DNA of 64,000 bases. Origin: CAWJMD01 sp963700925. GTDB taxonomy: Bacteria; Actinomycetota; Actinomycetes; Actinomycetales; CAWJMD01. Positions 43,472 to 53,176 of this stretch are shown piece after piece. Made by a program: the position numbers and the translations under genes. The stretch spans positions 496,001 through 560,000 of the forward strand of contig OY969553.1 in the NCBI GenBank assembly GCA_963700925.1, written 5' to 3'. Positions within the stretch are counted from its first letter, which is position 1. Each line of letters starts with the position of its first letter. Below the pieces are notes generated by a model. That model saw only the letters and a program-made list of their open reading frames with translations. It was not told the DNA's origin and searched no databases.

Positions 43472-45927
43472 GCCGGCACCTGCGAGCGCGGCTGCTCGCT
43501 GCCGTCGCGGTGCTGCTGACCGCGACCACCTGCATTCCCCTGATCCACGGCACCAACTGGCTGGTGGAGCTGACCGCAGTCGTGCTGCTCGGAACCGGAG
43601 CGGCGGCGCTGACCCGGCGCTTCTTCTTCGGAGCCGTCTGGGCATCGCTCGCCTACCTCGTCGCCCTTCTGCTCGGCATCACGTGGTGGTACGCGCTGCC
43701 CGAGGCGTGGCTCGGCGTCCTCCCCGGCACCGAGTCGGTCCTCCGGCTGGCCGAGCTGGCGGGCCAGGGCGGGGTCACGATGGTCGAGTCGGCGGCGCCG
43801 GTGCCCGACTCACCTGGAGTGCGGCTCCTGACGGTGGCTGGGCTCGGGCTCGTCGCCTGGATCGCGGACCTGATCGCCGTCCTGCTGCGTCGCCCGGCCA
43901 TCGCGGGACTGCCGCTGCTGGCCGTGTACTGCGTGCCCGCGGCACTCACGCCGGACGGGCTGGCCTGGTGGTGGTTCGTGCTCGCGGGGACCGGCTACCT
44001 GCTGCTGGTCGCCTCGGACTCGGGTGACCGCGTCAGCCGCTGGGGTCGTGTGGTCTCCGGCCGCGGCGGGCAGCCCGACGACCGCGCCCCGATGGCGGCG
44101 ACCGGGCGGCGGGTGGGCGCCGTGGCTCTGGCCGGAGCCGTCCTGATCCCTGCCCTGATCCCCGGTCTCGCGGAGAGCCTGCTGCCCGGCAGCGGCCCCG
44201 GCAGCGGTCCGGGCGACGGGACGATCACCGTGCTGAACCCGATTCTGACACTGGACGAGGACCTCAACTCCGCCAGCGATGCGCCGGTGCTGCGGTACAC
44301 GACCACCGACCCGACCCCCGACCCGCTGCGCCTGGTCACCACGGACTCTTTCGACGGTGACAAGTGGGAGCCCACCTACGGAACTGTCGACCGCGGCCGG
44401 CGCGCGTCGGAGGAGATGGACGACCCGCCGGGCCTGTCGTCCGAGGTGGTCTTCCCCGAGGCGAACACCCAGATCTCGATCATCTCGCTGAAGCAGGGGT
44501 GGCTGCCCGTTCCCTACCCACCTCGCCGCGTCGACATCCTCGGCGACTGGCTGTACGACCAGAGCACGCTCAACGTGGTGGGCGACGACGGCACCCAGAC
44601 CGAGCCGGGGCTGTCGTACACGGTGCACCACCTGCGGGTCGAGCCGACACCAGAGCTCCTGGCTGGGGCAGGTGCCATCCCGCAGAGCGTGCGGACGAGG
44701 TGGACTGCCCTGCCCGACGACCTCCCGGCGGAGATCGCCGCCACGGCCGAGGAGGTGGCCGGCGGCGGCAACGACTACGACCAGGCCACGCGACTGCAGT
44801 CGTGGCTCCGCGCCGGCGGAGGCTTCCTCTACTCGGAGGAAGCCCCGGACGGCAACGGCTCCAGCGCCATCGCGGACTTCCTCGTCCAGAAGAGGGGCTA
44901 CTGCGTCCACTTCGCGTCGACGATGGCCGTGATGGCACGGTCGCGCGGCATCCCGGCGCGCGTCGCGGTCGGGTTCCTGCCCGGGGAGCAGCTGCCGTCC
45001 GGCGAGTACGAGATCACCCAGAACGACGCGCACGCGTGGCCGGAGCTGTACTTCGAGGGCGCCGGGTGGGTGCGCTTCGAGCCGACGCCGCCGCAGCGTG
45101 TGGGCGCCGTGCCTCCTTGGGCCCTGGCCCCCGGGCCCGAGCCGACCGACGCCCCTTCGGTGACCCCGACGGCCTCGGCGACATTGCCGGCCGACGAGCA
45201 GGAAGGCCCGTTGGAGAGCTCCAGTGAGGAGAACCTCTCGTTCTCGGACGTCGTCGCCTGGCTCGCGGCTATCCCCTGGCGTGTGGTCCTGGCCCTGTTC
45301 CTCGTCCTCGCGAGCCTGGCCGCTCCGACGATCACGACCCGAGTGCTCAGGCGGCGGCGGTGGAACCGGGCCCGGGAACCCGACACACGTGCCGAGGCCG
45401 CCTGGACCTCGATGGTCGAGGCGCTCGGTGACCTGGGGATGCGTGTGCCGGCGTCGGCGACCGTGCGGCAGGCCTGTCGCCAGATCGGCGAGGACCTGGA
45501 GAGCGACGCGCACGTCTCGCTGACGCGCATCGGCGCGGCGGTCGAGCGGGTGCGCTACGCCCGTCCGCTCGGCAGCGCGCCGCTCGGGGGCGGTTCGGAC
45601 GGCCGGGGGCCTGGCGGGACCTCGGGTGGTGGCGGTGTCCCGTCGATCGCCGTGCTCGACCTGGACGCTCCCCCGCGCGACCCGGCGACCGGGCGCACAC
45701 CTGACCCGATGAGCGACCGAGGACTGCGCCACGACGTGGCCACGGTCGTGCGCGCGGTGGGCGCCCTGCGGGGGCCGGGCGCACGGTGGCGTGCTCGGCT
45801 GATGCCCGAGTCGGGCGTGAACCACCTGCGCAGCGGCCTTCAGGGTCTCGGGCTCGCAGCCGACCGGTGGGACCGTGCGCTCGCTGGACGCCTGGGTCGC
45901 GGGCTGCGTCGACGTCGCGGCCAGTGA
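43468..45927 (+). CDS. Membrane transglutaminase-like protein (TgpA family)
   Basis: An 819-residue protein. Six or so membrane segments lie at 10-245, then an extracytoplasmic transglutaminase-like domain. The likely triad is Cys in QKRGYCVHFASTMAVMAR, His in NDAHAWPELYFEG and the following acidic residue region. A last membrane segment (about 600-620) is followed by a cytoplasmic C-terminal DUF4129-like part (AEAAWTSMVEALGDLGMRV). Third gene of the moxR operon; the substrate is unknown, probably surface proteins or peptidoglycan-linked peptides. Confidence 0.9.
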   Translation: MSRHLRARLLAAVAVLLTATTCIPLIHGTNWLVELTAVVLLGTGAAALTRRFFFGAVWASLAYLVALLLGITWWYALPEAWLGVLPGTESVLRLAELAGQGGVTMVESAAPVPDSPGVRLLTVAGLGLVAWIADLIAVLLRRPAIAGLPLLAVYCVPAALTPDGLAWWWFVLAGTGYLLLVASDSGDRVSRWGRVVSGRGGQPDDRAPMAATGRRVGAVALAGAVLIPALIPGLAESLLPGSGPGSGPGDGTITVLNPILTLDEDLNSASDAPVLRYTTTDPTPDPLRLVTTDSFDGDKWEPTYGTVDRGRRASEEMDDPPGLSSEVVFPEANTQISIISLKQGWLPVPYPPRRVDILGDWLYDQSTLNVVGDDGTQTEPGLSYTVHHLRVEPTPELLAGAGAIPQSVRTRWTALPDDLPAEIAATAEEVAGGGNDYDQATRLQSWLRAGGGFLYSEEAPDGNGSSAIADFLVQKRGYCVHFASTMAVMARSRGIPARVAVGFLPGEQLPSGEYEITQNDAHAWPELYFEGAGWVRFEPTPPQRVGAVPPWALAPGPEPTDAPSVTPTASATLPADEQEGPLESSSEENLSFSDVVAWLAAIPWRVVLALFLVLASLAAPTITTRVLRRRRWNRAREPDTRAEAAWTSMVEALGDLGMRVPASATVRQACRQIGEDLESDAHVSLTRIGAAVERVRYARPLGSAPLGGGSDGRGPGGTSGGGGVPSIAVLDLDAPPRDPATGRTPDPMSDRGLRHDVATVVRAVGALRGPGARWRARLMPESGVNHLRSGLQGLGLAADRWDRALAGRLGRGLRRRRGQ

Positions 45928-45940
45928 CCCTGACCGGGCT

Positions 45941-46000
45941 ATGACCTCGGCAATGACCTCGGCAATGACCTCGGCAATGACCTCGGCAATGACCTCGGTA
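45941..46000. repeat. Five 12-bp tandem repeats
   Basis: ATGACCTCGGCA occurs four times exactly and once as ATGACCTCGGTA, directly after the transglutaminase gene. The last unit contributes the left arm of a hairpin (45993-46010). Each unit carries CCTCGG, so alternative pairings with the single CCGAGG are possible. Confidence 0.97.
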
Positions 46001-46010
46001 AGGACCGAGG
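45993..46010. terminator. Hairpin between convergent genes
   Basis: CCTCGGT (45993-45999), loop AAGG, ACCGAGG (46004-46010): a perfect 7-bp stem between the transglutaminase stop and the DUF3040 stop. It could end transcription from both sides. No T-tract. Confidence 0.55.
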
Positions 46011-46017
46011 CGATGGC

Positions 46018-46428
46018 CTAGCGCCAGCTGCCGCCGTTGCCGTTGCGGCGGTCCCAGCGCTCCTCGAGGCGGTCCATGAAGCCCTTGCCCGCGCGGCCTC
46101 CGCGCGCCGCACTGGGGCGCTGCGCGGTGCCGTCTTCGCGGACCACGCCCACCGGGCCGCCGCGGGCCGACGGGCGGGAGAGCCCGTACGTGACGCCCGC
46201 GAGCATCAGGAGGAAGGCGGGGGCAGCGAGCCAGATCTGCTGGGAAACCAGGGCGAGGAAGAGCAGCCCGAGCCCGATGACCAGCCCGAGTCCGCCGAGG
46301 AGCATCCGGCTTCCCGCCCGGGGGTGACGGGCCGACCCCTCCATCGTGGACGCGAACTTCGGGTCGTCAGCCAGGAGCTGCTGCTCCATCTGCGAGAGCA
46401 GCTGCTGCTCATGATCGGACAGCGGCAC
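46018..46428 (-). CDS. DUF3040 membrane protein
   Basis: A 136-residue protein with the DUF3040 start PLSDHEQQLLSQMEQQLLADDPKFASTM, two membrane segments (about 52-70 and 72-92) and a basic Gly/Arg-rich tail. Function unknown; the family is restricted to actinobacteria. GTG at 46428 follows GAGGAGG. Confidence 0.92.
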   Translation of the reverse strand: MPLSDHEQQLLSQMEQQLLADDPKFASTMEGSARHPRAGSRMLLGGLGLVIGLGLLFLALVSQQIWLAAPAFLLMLAGVTYGLSRPSARGGPVGVVREDGTAQRPSAARGGRAGKGFMDRLEERWDRRNGNGGSWR

Positions 46429-46594
46429 CTGGGCCTCCTCGGGTCGCGTCGACGGGCAACGTGCACCGGTAGACCACCTCAGGATAGGTCGCGATGTCAG
46501 GGTGCGAAACCCGGACGTCCACATCCGTTCTCCTGCGGGCGGACGCGGAGCCTCGAACGCTCCCCAAAGGGCACCGATGGCCAGTCGCGCCGGG

Positions 46595-47899
46595 TCAAGG
46601 CGGAGGGGCGCCGGGGGACGTCGGGGACTCGTCGTCGCCCGGGGAGTGGCCATCGGGATGCCGGACGCGCGCCGCGTCGATCAGGCTGGCCGGCCGCACG
46701 CTGTGTGACCCGAACCTGGCCACCGCCCGGTCGGTGGCCTGCTCCGCCTCTCGCCAACCCTGGGGGCGCTCGTCCAGCAGCAGCTGGCGGTGCTGACCAC
46801 CGGTGTCGACCAGCCCCTCCACCCGCACACCGACCAGCCGGATCCGGGCGCGCTCCAGGTGCAGTGCGTCGTAGAGCTGGCGCGCGCAGGCGTAGATGTC
46901 GCGGGCGACGTCGGTCGGCTCTCGCAACGTCCGCGACCGGGTGATCGTGGTGAAGTCGGCGAACCGCACCTTCAGCACGACGGTGCGGCCCGACATCCCG
47001 CCCGACCGGAGGCGTCGAGCGGTCCGCTCGGAGAGCCGCAGCACCTCGCGCAGCACGACCTCGGGGTCGTCGACGTCGACACCGAAGGTCTCCTCGGCGC
47101 CGGTGCTCTTCTCGACCTGCTCGGTGTCGACCCGGCGCGGGTCGCGTCCCCAGGCCAGGTTGTAGAGGTGCTCGCCGACCGCCTGGCCGAGAGCCCGGCG
47201 CAGGGTGAGCTGCGGCGTGTGCGCGATCTCGCCCACGGTGCGCAGGCCGAGGCGGTGCAGCTGCTCGGCGGTCTTCTCGCCCACCCCCCAAAGAGCGCCG
47301 ACGGGCAGCGGGTGCAGGTAGGTGACGACCTGGTCGGCCGGCACCACCAGCAGCCCGTCCGGCTTGCAGCGCGCGGAAGCCAGCTTGGCGACGAACTTGG
47401 ACGAGGCGACACCGACGGAGCAGGTGATGCGCTGCTCGGCCTTCACCTGCGCCCTGATGCGCTGGGCGATCTCACGCGGGCTGCCCAGTCGGCGGACCGC
47501 ACCCGACACGTCGAGGAACGCCTCGTCGAGGCTGAGCGGCTCGACAGCCGGGGTGATCGCACGGAAGACCTCCATCACGCCTTTCGACACCTCGGTGTAG
47601 CGCGCATGGTCGGGGGCGATCACCTCGGCGGCGGGACAGAGCCTGCGGGCGCGTGACATGGGCATCGCCGAGTGGACCCCGAAGCGCCGCGCCTCGTAGG
47701 TGGCCGACAGCACCACCCCGCGGCCACCACCGGCCCCGACGATGACCGGCTGCCCTACCAGGTGCGGACGGTCGATCAGCTCGACGGACGCGTAGAAGGC
47801 ATCCATGTCGACGTGCAGCACCGTGCAGCCGGTGTCGTCACCCGACAGGGCCGAACCCTCGGCGGAGGTGCCGGTTCGCCCGAGCTGGTCGCGGCTCAC
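46595..47899 (-). CDS. dinB: DNA polymerase IV
   Basis: A 434-residue Y-family translesion polymerase. Catalytic motifs are intact: LHVDMDAFYASVEL and SLDEAFLDVSG. SVGVASSKFVAKLAS, the helix-hairpin-helix LWGVGEKTAEQL and the little-finger domain (TEQVEKSTGAEETFGVDV) follow. Intact catalytic residues argue for Pol IV and against ImuB. The GTG is 17 nt after the methyltransferase gene. No beta-clamp motif is obvious at the C-terminus, which ends in a Pro/Ser-rich tail. Confidence 0.95.
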   Translation of the reverse strand: MSRDQLGRTGTSAEGSALSGDDTGCTVLHVDMDAFYASVELIDRPHLVGQPVIVGAGGGRGVVLSATYEARRFGVHSAMPMSRARRLCPAAEVIAPDHARYTEVSKGVMEVFRAITPAVEPLSLDEAFLDVSGAVRRLGSPREIAQRIRAQVKAEQRITCSVGVASSKFVAKLASARCKPDGLLVVPADQVVTYLHPLPVGALWGVGEKTAEQLHRLGLRTVGEIAHTPQLTLRRALGQAVGEHLYNLAWGRDPRRVDTEQVEKSTGAEETFGVDVDDPEVVLREVLRLSERTARRLRSGGMSGRTVVLKVRFADFTTITRSRTLREPTDVARDIYACARQLYDALHLERARIRLVGVRVEGLVDTGGQHRQLLLDERPQGWREAEQATDRAVARFGSHSVRPASLIDAARVRHPDGHSPGDDESPTSPGAPPP

Positions 47900-47916
47900 T
47901 GGCGACTCACTCGCGG

Positions 47917-48744
47917 CTACTGGGCCTGGTCGGGAGCGGAGGCCGGAGGCGGAGCCGGCGCCGCGTGCACGTGCAGCTGGGCGGCGATGTCGAGGAACGC
48001 GTCGGTACCGCTGGCATGGTGCTCGAGCTCGGCCAGCACGCCGACGGCGGCACCGTCGGTGAGCGCCGTCCGCGGCACGATGTCGGCGAAGACCCGCACC
48101 CCCTCGGCCTCCTCGACCACGAAGCCACCCGCCTCGAGCATGTCGGCGACCTGGTCGAGGTCGAAGCGGCGCTGCAGCGGGTCGCCGGCACCCCAGCGAC
48201 CGTCGGGATCCCGCGCCAGGTGCAGGGCGGTGCGGAGGTGGCCTGCTCCGACGCGGGCGAGCACGGCGGCGTGCCGCTGCGCGACGAGCAGGCTGAGGCG
48301 ACCGCCGGGACGCAGGACCCTGCGGGCGGCCGCCAGCGCCTCGGCCGGGTCGTCGACCACCTCGAGGACGCCGTGGCAGAGCACCAGGTCGACGCTCGCC
48401 TCGGGCACCAGGTCGGCGAGGTTCTCGGCGTCACCCTGGACGCCGCGGAGCAGGTCGGCCACCCCGGCCTCGTCGGCCCGGCGGGAGAGCGCCGCCAGCG
48501 CGTCGGGGCTGGGGTCGACGACCGTGACCCGGTGGCCTGCCCGGGCCAGTCGGACCGCCTGTCCGCCGGTGCCTCCCCCCAGGTCGAGGACCAGCCGTGA
48601 GGGCGTTCGTGAGGGGTCGACGGGGGCTGCGGCTGCTGTGGGGTCTGCGGTGTCGTCCTCGCCTGCCGGGCCGCAGCGGGTGAGCAGCCAGTCGATGCCG
48701 GCGGCGAGCACGCTGCCCGACCAGACGGCGGGCGGGGAGTCCAC
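47917..48744 (-). CDS. Class I SAM-dependent methyltransferase
   Basis: A 275-residue methyltransferase. The SAM motif is LVLDLGGGTGGQAVRLARAG, then VVDPSPDALAAL, VDLVLCHGVLEVVDDP and LRPGGRLSLLVAQ. The C-terminal half resembles S-adenosyl-dependent enzymes like CmoA/SmtA but no substrate can be assigned. GTG with CCGGAGG upstream. Position between dinB and dnaE2 suggests shared expression rather than a proven role in repair. Confidence 0.88.
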   Translation of the reverse strand: MDSPPAVWSGSVLAAGIDWLLTRCGPAGEDDTADPTAAAAPVDPSRTPSRLVLDLGGGTGGQAVRLARAGHRVTVVDPSPDALAALSRRADEAGVADLLRGVQGDAENLADLVPEASVDLVLCHGVLEVVDDPAEALAAARRVLRPGGRLSLLVAQRHAAVLARVGAGHLRTALHLARDPDGRWGAGDPLQRRFDLDQVADMLEAGGFVVEEAEGVRVFADIVPRTALTDGAAVGVLAELEHHASGTDAFLDIAAQLHVHAAPAPPPASAPDQAQ

Positions 48745-48877
48745 GAGAACCTCCGGCGGGACGGTGAGGAGCGCGGCGGATGCCGACGTCGCCAGCCTAA
48801 TGGCGGTGGGCCAGGTGGCCAGATGGGCGCGCTAGTGGTCTTCGTCGTGCCCTTCACCGGGGCCTTCATCGTGCCTG

Positions 48878-51800
48878 TCATCGTCCCGAGCTCCCCTGGC
48901 TGGCATGCCACAGATGGCGAGGAGCCTGCCGGCGTCGGCGACGCTCCTCGGCGTCCTCCTCCGACGTCGCCGCCATGCCCCGGGTGGACCGCACGTCGTC
49001 ACCCTGTGGCCTGACGTCGGCGTACGGCGACTGCCGGAAACCGCTGGCATGCACCAGAACTCGCCTCCCCTGCCGCTGCTCCTCCTGCTGTTGCGGATGG
49101 GGCTCGAGCACCTGCGGGTCGCGCTGCTCGCTGGGCTCGCGGGGCTCGTCGCTGGGGTCGAGAACGGGTGGGTCGCCCGGCACCCGCCCGGCACTGGCAG
49201 CCACCGCCTGCCTCCGGGCGGCAGCCGCGGCGCGCTCGGCCTCGGGTCCCTGCGCCGCGACCGGACCCCGCAGAGAGCCGTCGTCGCGACCGGTGCCCTG
49301 GGTGCGGGCCGGCGCTCCCACGGGACGCCCACCAGCCCGCTGCCCGGGATGCTCCCCGGCGGCGATCTCGGCCAGCACGGCGTCCAGCCCACTCTCGCAC
49401 CACAGGTCCCACAGCAGCGGAAGCTCCCACGCACCCGTGGCCCGCAGCGACACCCCCCGCGGACCGGTGCGTCGCAGCTCGCCGCGCACCAGGAGCAGCC
49501 ACGACCCGAAGACCGTTGCGGCATAAGGCCCTTGGGCGTCCTCGAAGAAGGTGGCGTCGACGGGGCCGGTGGAGTCGTCGACGGTGAGGAAGACGACACG
49601 CCGTCCGGAGCGGACGGGTGGTGTCTGCGTCGCGACCTTCACCCCGGCGACCAGCAGCTCCGCCCGGCTGCGCTGCTGGCGCAGGGCGCGTGAGGGAACC
49701 ACCCCGAGGGCGCGCAGCAACGGCACGTAGAACTCGACGACGTGGCGGCTGGCGTCGAGACCCAGCACGTCGAGCTCGGCCCGGACCCGCTCGGTACCGC
49801 TCATCTCGGGCAGCCCGCTGGACACCGCCTCCTCAGGGGCGTCGCCGAGGTCGAGGGCCAGCTGCACGGTCTGCTCGGCGGCCGGCTGGACCGGTGCGGC
49901 CGCCTGCGACTGGCGGGCGGCGGCGGCGCGCACGTCGTCGGGCCCCGGCCGCGCTGCCCCCGACGGGGCGACCTGCGTGGCGACCGCCACCCGCGACCGA
50001 GCGCGTGCGCCGGCGACTCCGGCCTTGCGGGCGGCACTGGCGGTGGCCCGCGACCAGCGGTCGAGGTCGGCCACCTGCAGCAGCAGGTCACGTCGGGTGA
50101 CGCGGCCGCGACGGCGCACCGGCACCGACGACCCCATGCCGTAGAGGCTGTCGAAACCCCCTGCTACCACGAGCCTCTCGGCTGTCGGGCGGTTCGGACG
50201 GGCACGGTGCCAGAAGTCGGCCAGCGAGTGGTAGGGCTGGCCGGCGACGATCCGCTCCACCTCCGCCTCGCTGATGCCCTTCACGTCGGCCAGCGACAGC
50301 CGGATGCCGTAGGCGCGGCCGTCGGGAACGGCGGCGTCGAGGCGCAGGTGGGTCGCGGGGAGGCTGACCTCGAGCCGCACCGGGTCGGCAGGCACCACCT
50401 GGCGGGGTCCGGAGTCGGGGTTGCCGGGTCCTGCGTGGACCTGCTCCAGCACGGCAGGTGGCGGCTCGTCCCAGGGAGCCATCTTCTCGACCCGGTACAC
50501 CGCCGTGGAGGCGTTGACGTCGAGCCCGAGCACGGCGATGCCGAGGTTGCGCGCGTCGTCCAGGATCAGCCGCTTGGGGTACATGCCGGGGTCGTGGGTG
50601 AGCACCCCCGCCATGAACGCCGCCGGGTGGTGGGCCTTCAGCCAGGCCGACTGGTAGGTCGGCAGCGCGAACGCGGCGGCGTGTGCCTTGCAGAAGCCGA
50701 AGGAGGCGAAGGCCGCGAGCACCTTCCAGATCTGCTCGATGTCACGCGGCTCGTACCCGTTCGCGGCGGCCGCCTCCCGGAACCACGGCTCGACCTCCCG
50801 CTGCCCGTCCTTCGTGCCCATCCGGCGGCGCACCTCGTCGGACTCGGCCAGCCCGATCTTGGTCACGACGTCCACGATCTTGATCAGCTGCTCGTGGTAG
50901 ACCACCACCCCGGAGGTCTCCGCCAGCACCGGCACCAGCGAGGGATGCAGGTACTCCGGCGCGTTCCACCCGTGCCGTGCGCGCAGGAACGGCGTGATCA
51001 TGTCGGACTTCACCGGCCCGGGACGGAACAGCGAGATGTCGATGGCCAGGTCGGCGAACTCCTGAGGAGCGAACTTGCCGACCAGCTCGCGCTGCCCCGG
51101 TGACTCGATCTGGAAGCAGCCGAGCGTGCGCGTGGAACGGATCAGCCGGTAGGTGTCCTCGTCGTCGAACGGGACGGCGTCGAGGTCGATCCGGCCGGTG
51201 TCCGCGTCCAGGTACGGCGCCTCCTCGTCGTGGCGGCCGGCGCGGACGGCGTCGGACCCGTCGACGCGGACGATCTCCTTGACGGCGTACGCCATCGCCG
51301 ACTGCATCCGGATGCCCAGCACGTCGAGCTTGAGCAGCCCGAGCACCTCCACGTCGTCCTTGTCGAACTGGCTCATCGGGAAGCCCAGCCAGCTGGCCTC
51401 GACCGGGCTGCGGTGCGGCAGCGTGGCGTTGCTCAGCAGCACCCCGCACGGGTGCAGGGCGATGTGCCGGGGCAGCGCGTCGAGGCGCTCGACCAGGTCG
51501 AACAGCAGGTCGAAGCGCGAGGCGGTCAGGCCGCTGCGGGCCAGCTCGGGCAGCTCGGCCAGCGCCGAGCGGGCGTCGCGGGCCGCGATGTGCGGGAACG
51601 AGGTCGCGATCACGTCGATCTCGGACGGGGGCAGCCCGAGTGCCGCGCCGACGTCGCGGACGGCGTGCCGGATGCGGTAGGTGTCCATCATCGACACGCA
51701 GCTGACGCGGTCGCCGCCGAACCGCTCGAGGATCCACTCGTAGATGTCGGTGCGCCGGTCGGACTCGACGTCGATGTCGATGTCGGGCAGCTCGGCCCGC

Positions 51801-53176
51801 TGCGGGGTGCAGAACCGCTCCATCAGCAGGCCGTGCGCCAGGGGGTCGATCCCGGAGATGCCGAGCAGGTGGTTGACCAGGCTGCCTGCGCCGGAGCCGC
51901 GGGCGGCGACCCGGACCCCGCCGTCGCGGATCAGGTCGCACACCTCGGCGACGGTGAGGAAGTAGGTGGGGTAGCCGAGCGTGGCGATGGTGGCGAGCTC
52001 GTCGTCGAGGCGATCAGCGACCTCCTGCAGGTGGGCCGAGGACGCCCCGGGGTAGCGCCGGCCGATACCCGCTTCGCAGCGGCGGCGCAGGACCGCGTCG
52101 GCCTCGGCGTGGGTGGTGGCCTCGCCGCGGGTGACCAGTGACGGCTCGGGCAGGTGCACCTGGCCGATGCCGAGGTCGGCTCCCGGGTCGAGGCGGCAGC
52201 GCCGCGCCACCTCCTCGGTGCTGCGCAGCAGGTCGGTGGCCTCCCGCACGCCGAGCCCCGCCGCGGTGGCGACCCGCCGTGCGGTGTCGGCCATCTCGCC
52301 GGCACCGGCCAGGTAGCCGGACGTGGTGGTGCGGTCGAGGTGGCGGGTGTCGAGCCGGACCAGCCGGCGGGCAGCGTCGAGCACGTCGGCGGTGGCGGCC
52401 CCGTCCGGCGTCGCATAGCGGACGGCGGCGGTGAGCACGGCGGGGACGCCGGCCTCGCGGGCGAAGCCGAGCATCCGGGCGGCGTGGCCGAGGCTGCCCG
52501 AGGTGTTCTCCGGGCCGTCGTGGCAGACCACCTCGACGGCCAGCGAGCCGAGCGGCATCAGGTCGTACCAGCGGGCCAGCACGGCCCGGGCCAGGTCGGT
52601 GCGCCGCGCCAGCAGCGCCCGGCCCAGCTCGGAGCCGGGTCCGAGCAGCACGGTCAGGGCTCCCTCATCAGCACCGCCGGTGCCGTCGGCGTACCGGGCG
52701 ACCAGCTCGGGAGTGGCCACCGGGACCCCTCGCTCACCGCGCAGGTGGGTGGCGGAGACCAGACGGCACAACCCTGACCAGCCGGGGGCCACGCTGTCCT
52801 CCGTGCGGCTCGTCGAGCCGCCACCGTGGGCGAGCACCGTGACTCGGGGGAGCCGCAGGTCGACCACGGCGCCGCCACGAGCAGGGGTGCCACGGGCCAG
52901 GCTGCGAGCCGCGGCCACCGACGGGTCGGCCCAGGCCGGCAGCCCGGCGAGCAGCCCCGACGGATCGACCGCGAGGTCGACGCCGAGCAAGGGGGCGACT
53001 CCGGCCTGGCTGCAGGCGGTGACGAACTTGACCGCGCCGTAGAGGCCGTCTCGGTCGGTCAGGGCGAGTGCTTCAAGGTCGAGGTCGGCGGCTCGCTCCA
53101 CCAGCGCGGTGGGGCTCGACGCCCCGTACTGCAGGGAGTACCCGGAGGCGACGTGCAGGTGGGTGAAGCCGGTCAT
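48878..53176 (-). CDS. dnaE2: Error-prone DNA polymerase DnaE2 (ImuC)
   Basis: A 1432-residue C-family polymerase for damage-induced mutagenesis. PHP domain start FTHLHVASGYSLQYGASSP, palm motifs RGSGAGSLVNHLLGI and the catalytic LPDIDIDVES, HPCGVLLSN, and DVLGIRMQSAMAYA. The family-typical end is VLVHASGFRQSPYADV...LWHASQGSSGR. It is 250-350 residues longer than most DnaE2 proteins because of low-complexity segments near 1040-1110 and 1270-1370. ATG at 53176 overlaps the upstream stop (ATGA); the frame stays open further upstream but that part is not coding. Behind a LexA-controlled promoter. Confidence 0.95.
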   Translation of the reverse strand: MTGFTHLHVASGYSLQYGASSPTALVERAADLDLEALALTDRDGLYGAVKFVTACSQAGVAPLLGVDLAVDPSGLLAGLPAWADPSVAAARSLARGTPARGGAVVDLRLPRVTVLAHGGGSTSRTEDSVAPGWSGLCRLVSATHLRGERGVPVATPELVARYADGTGGADEGALTVLLGPGSELGRALLARRTDLARAVLARWYDLMPLGSLAVEVVCHDGPENTSGSLGHAARMLGFAREAGVPAVLTAAVRYATPDGAATADVLDAARRLVRLDTRHLDRTTTSGYLAGAGEMADTARRVATAAGLGVREATDLLRSTEEVARRCRLDPGADLGIGQVHLPEPSLVTRGEATTHAEADAVLRRRCEAGIGRRYPGASSAHLQEVADRLDDELATIATLGYPTYFLTVAEVCDLIRDGGVRVAARGSGAGSLVNHLLGISGIDPLAHGLLMERFCTPQRAELPDIDIDVESDRRTDIYEWILERFGGDRVSCVSMMDTYRIRHAVRDVGAALGLPPSEIDVIATSFPHIAARDARSALAELPELARSGLTASRFDLLFDLVERLDALPRHIALHPCGVLLSNATLPHRSPVEASWLGFPMSQFDKDDVEVLGLLKLDVLGIRMQSAMAYAVKEIVRVDGSDAVRAGRHDEEAPYLDADTGRIDLDAVPFDDEDTYRLIRSTRTLGCFQIESPGQRELVGKFAPQEFADLAIDISLFRPGPVKSDMITPFLRARHGWNAPEYLHPSLVPVLAETSGVVVYHEQLIKIVDVVTKIGLAESDEVRRRMGTKDGQREVEPWFREAAAANGYEPRDIEQIWKVLAAFASFGFCKAHAAAFALPTYQSAWLKAHHPAAFMAGVLTHDPGMYPKRLILDDARNLGIAVLGLDVNASTAVYRVEKMAPWDEPPPAVLEQVHAGPGNPDSGPRQVVPADPVRLEVSLPATHLRLDAAVPDGRAYGIRLSLADVKGISEAEVERIVAGQPYHSLADFWHRARPNRPTAERLVVAGGFDSLYGMGSSVPVRRRGRVTRRDLLLQVADLDRWSRATASAARKAGVAGARARSRVAVATQVAPSGAARPGPDDVRAAAARQSQAAAPVQPAAEQTVQLALDLGDAPEEAVSSGLPEMSGTERVRAELDVLGLDASRHVVEFYVPLLRALGVVPSRALRQQRSRAELLVAGVKVATQTPPVRSGRRVVFLTVDDSTGPVDATFFEDAQGPYAATVFGSWLLLVRGELRRTGPRGVSLRATGAWELPLLWDLWCESGLDAVLAEIAAGEHPGQRAGGRPVGAPARTQGTGRDDGSLRGPVAAQGPEAERAAAAARRQAVAASAGRVPGDPPVLDPSDEPREPSEQRDPQVLEPHPQQQEEQRQGRRVLVHASGFRQSPYADVRPQGDDVRSTRGMAATSEEDAEERRRRRQAPRHLWHASQGSSGR

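Noticed and set aside
46595..47899. ImuB instead of DinB
   Set aside because: The catalytic Asp and Glu residues of Y-family polymerases are intact; ImuB proteins lack them.
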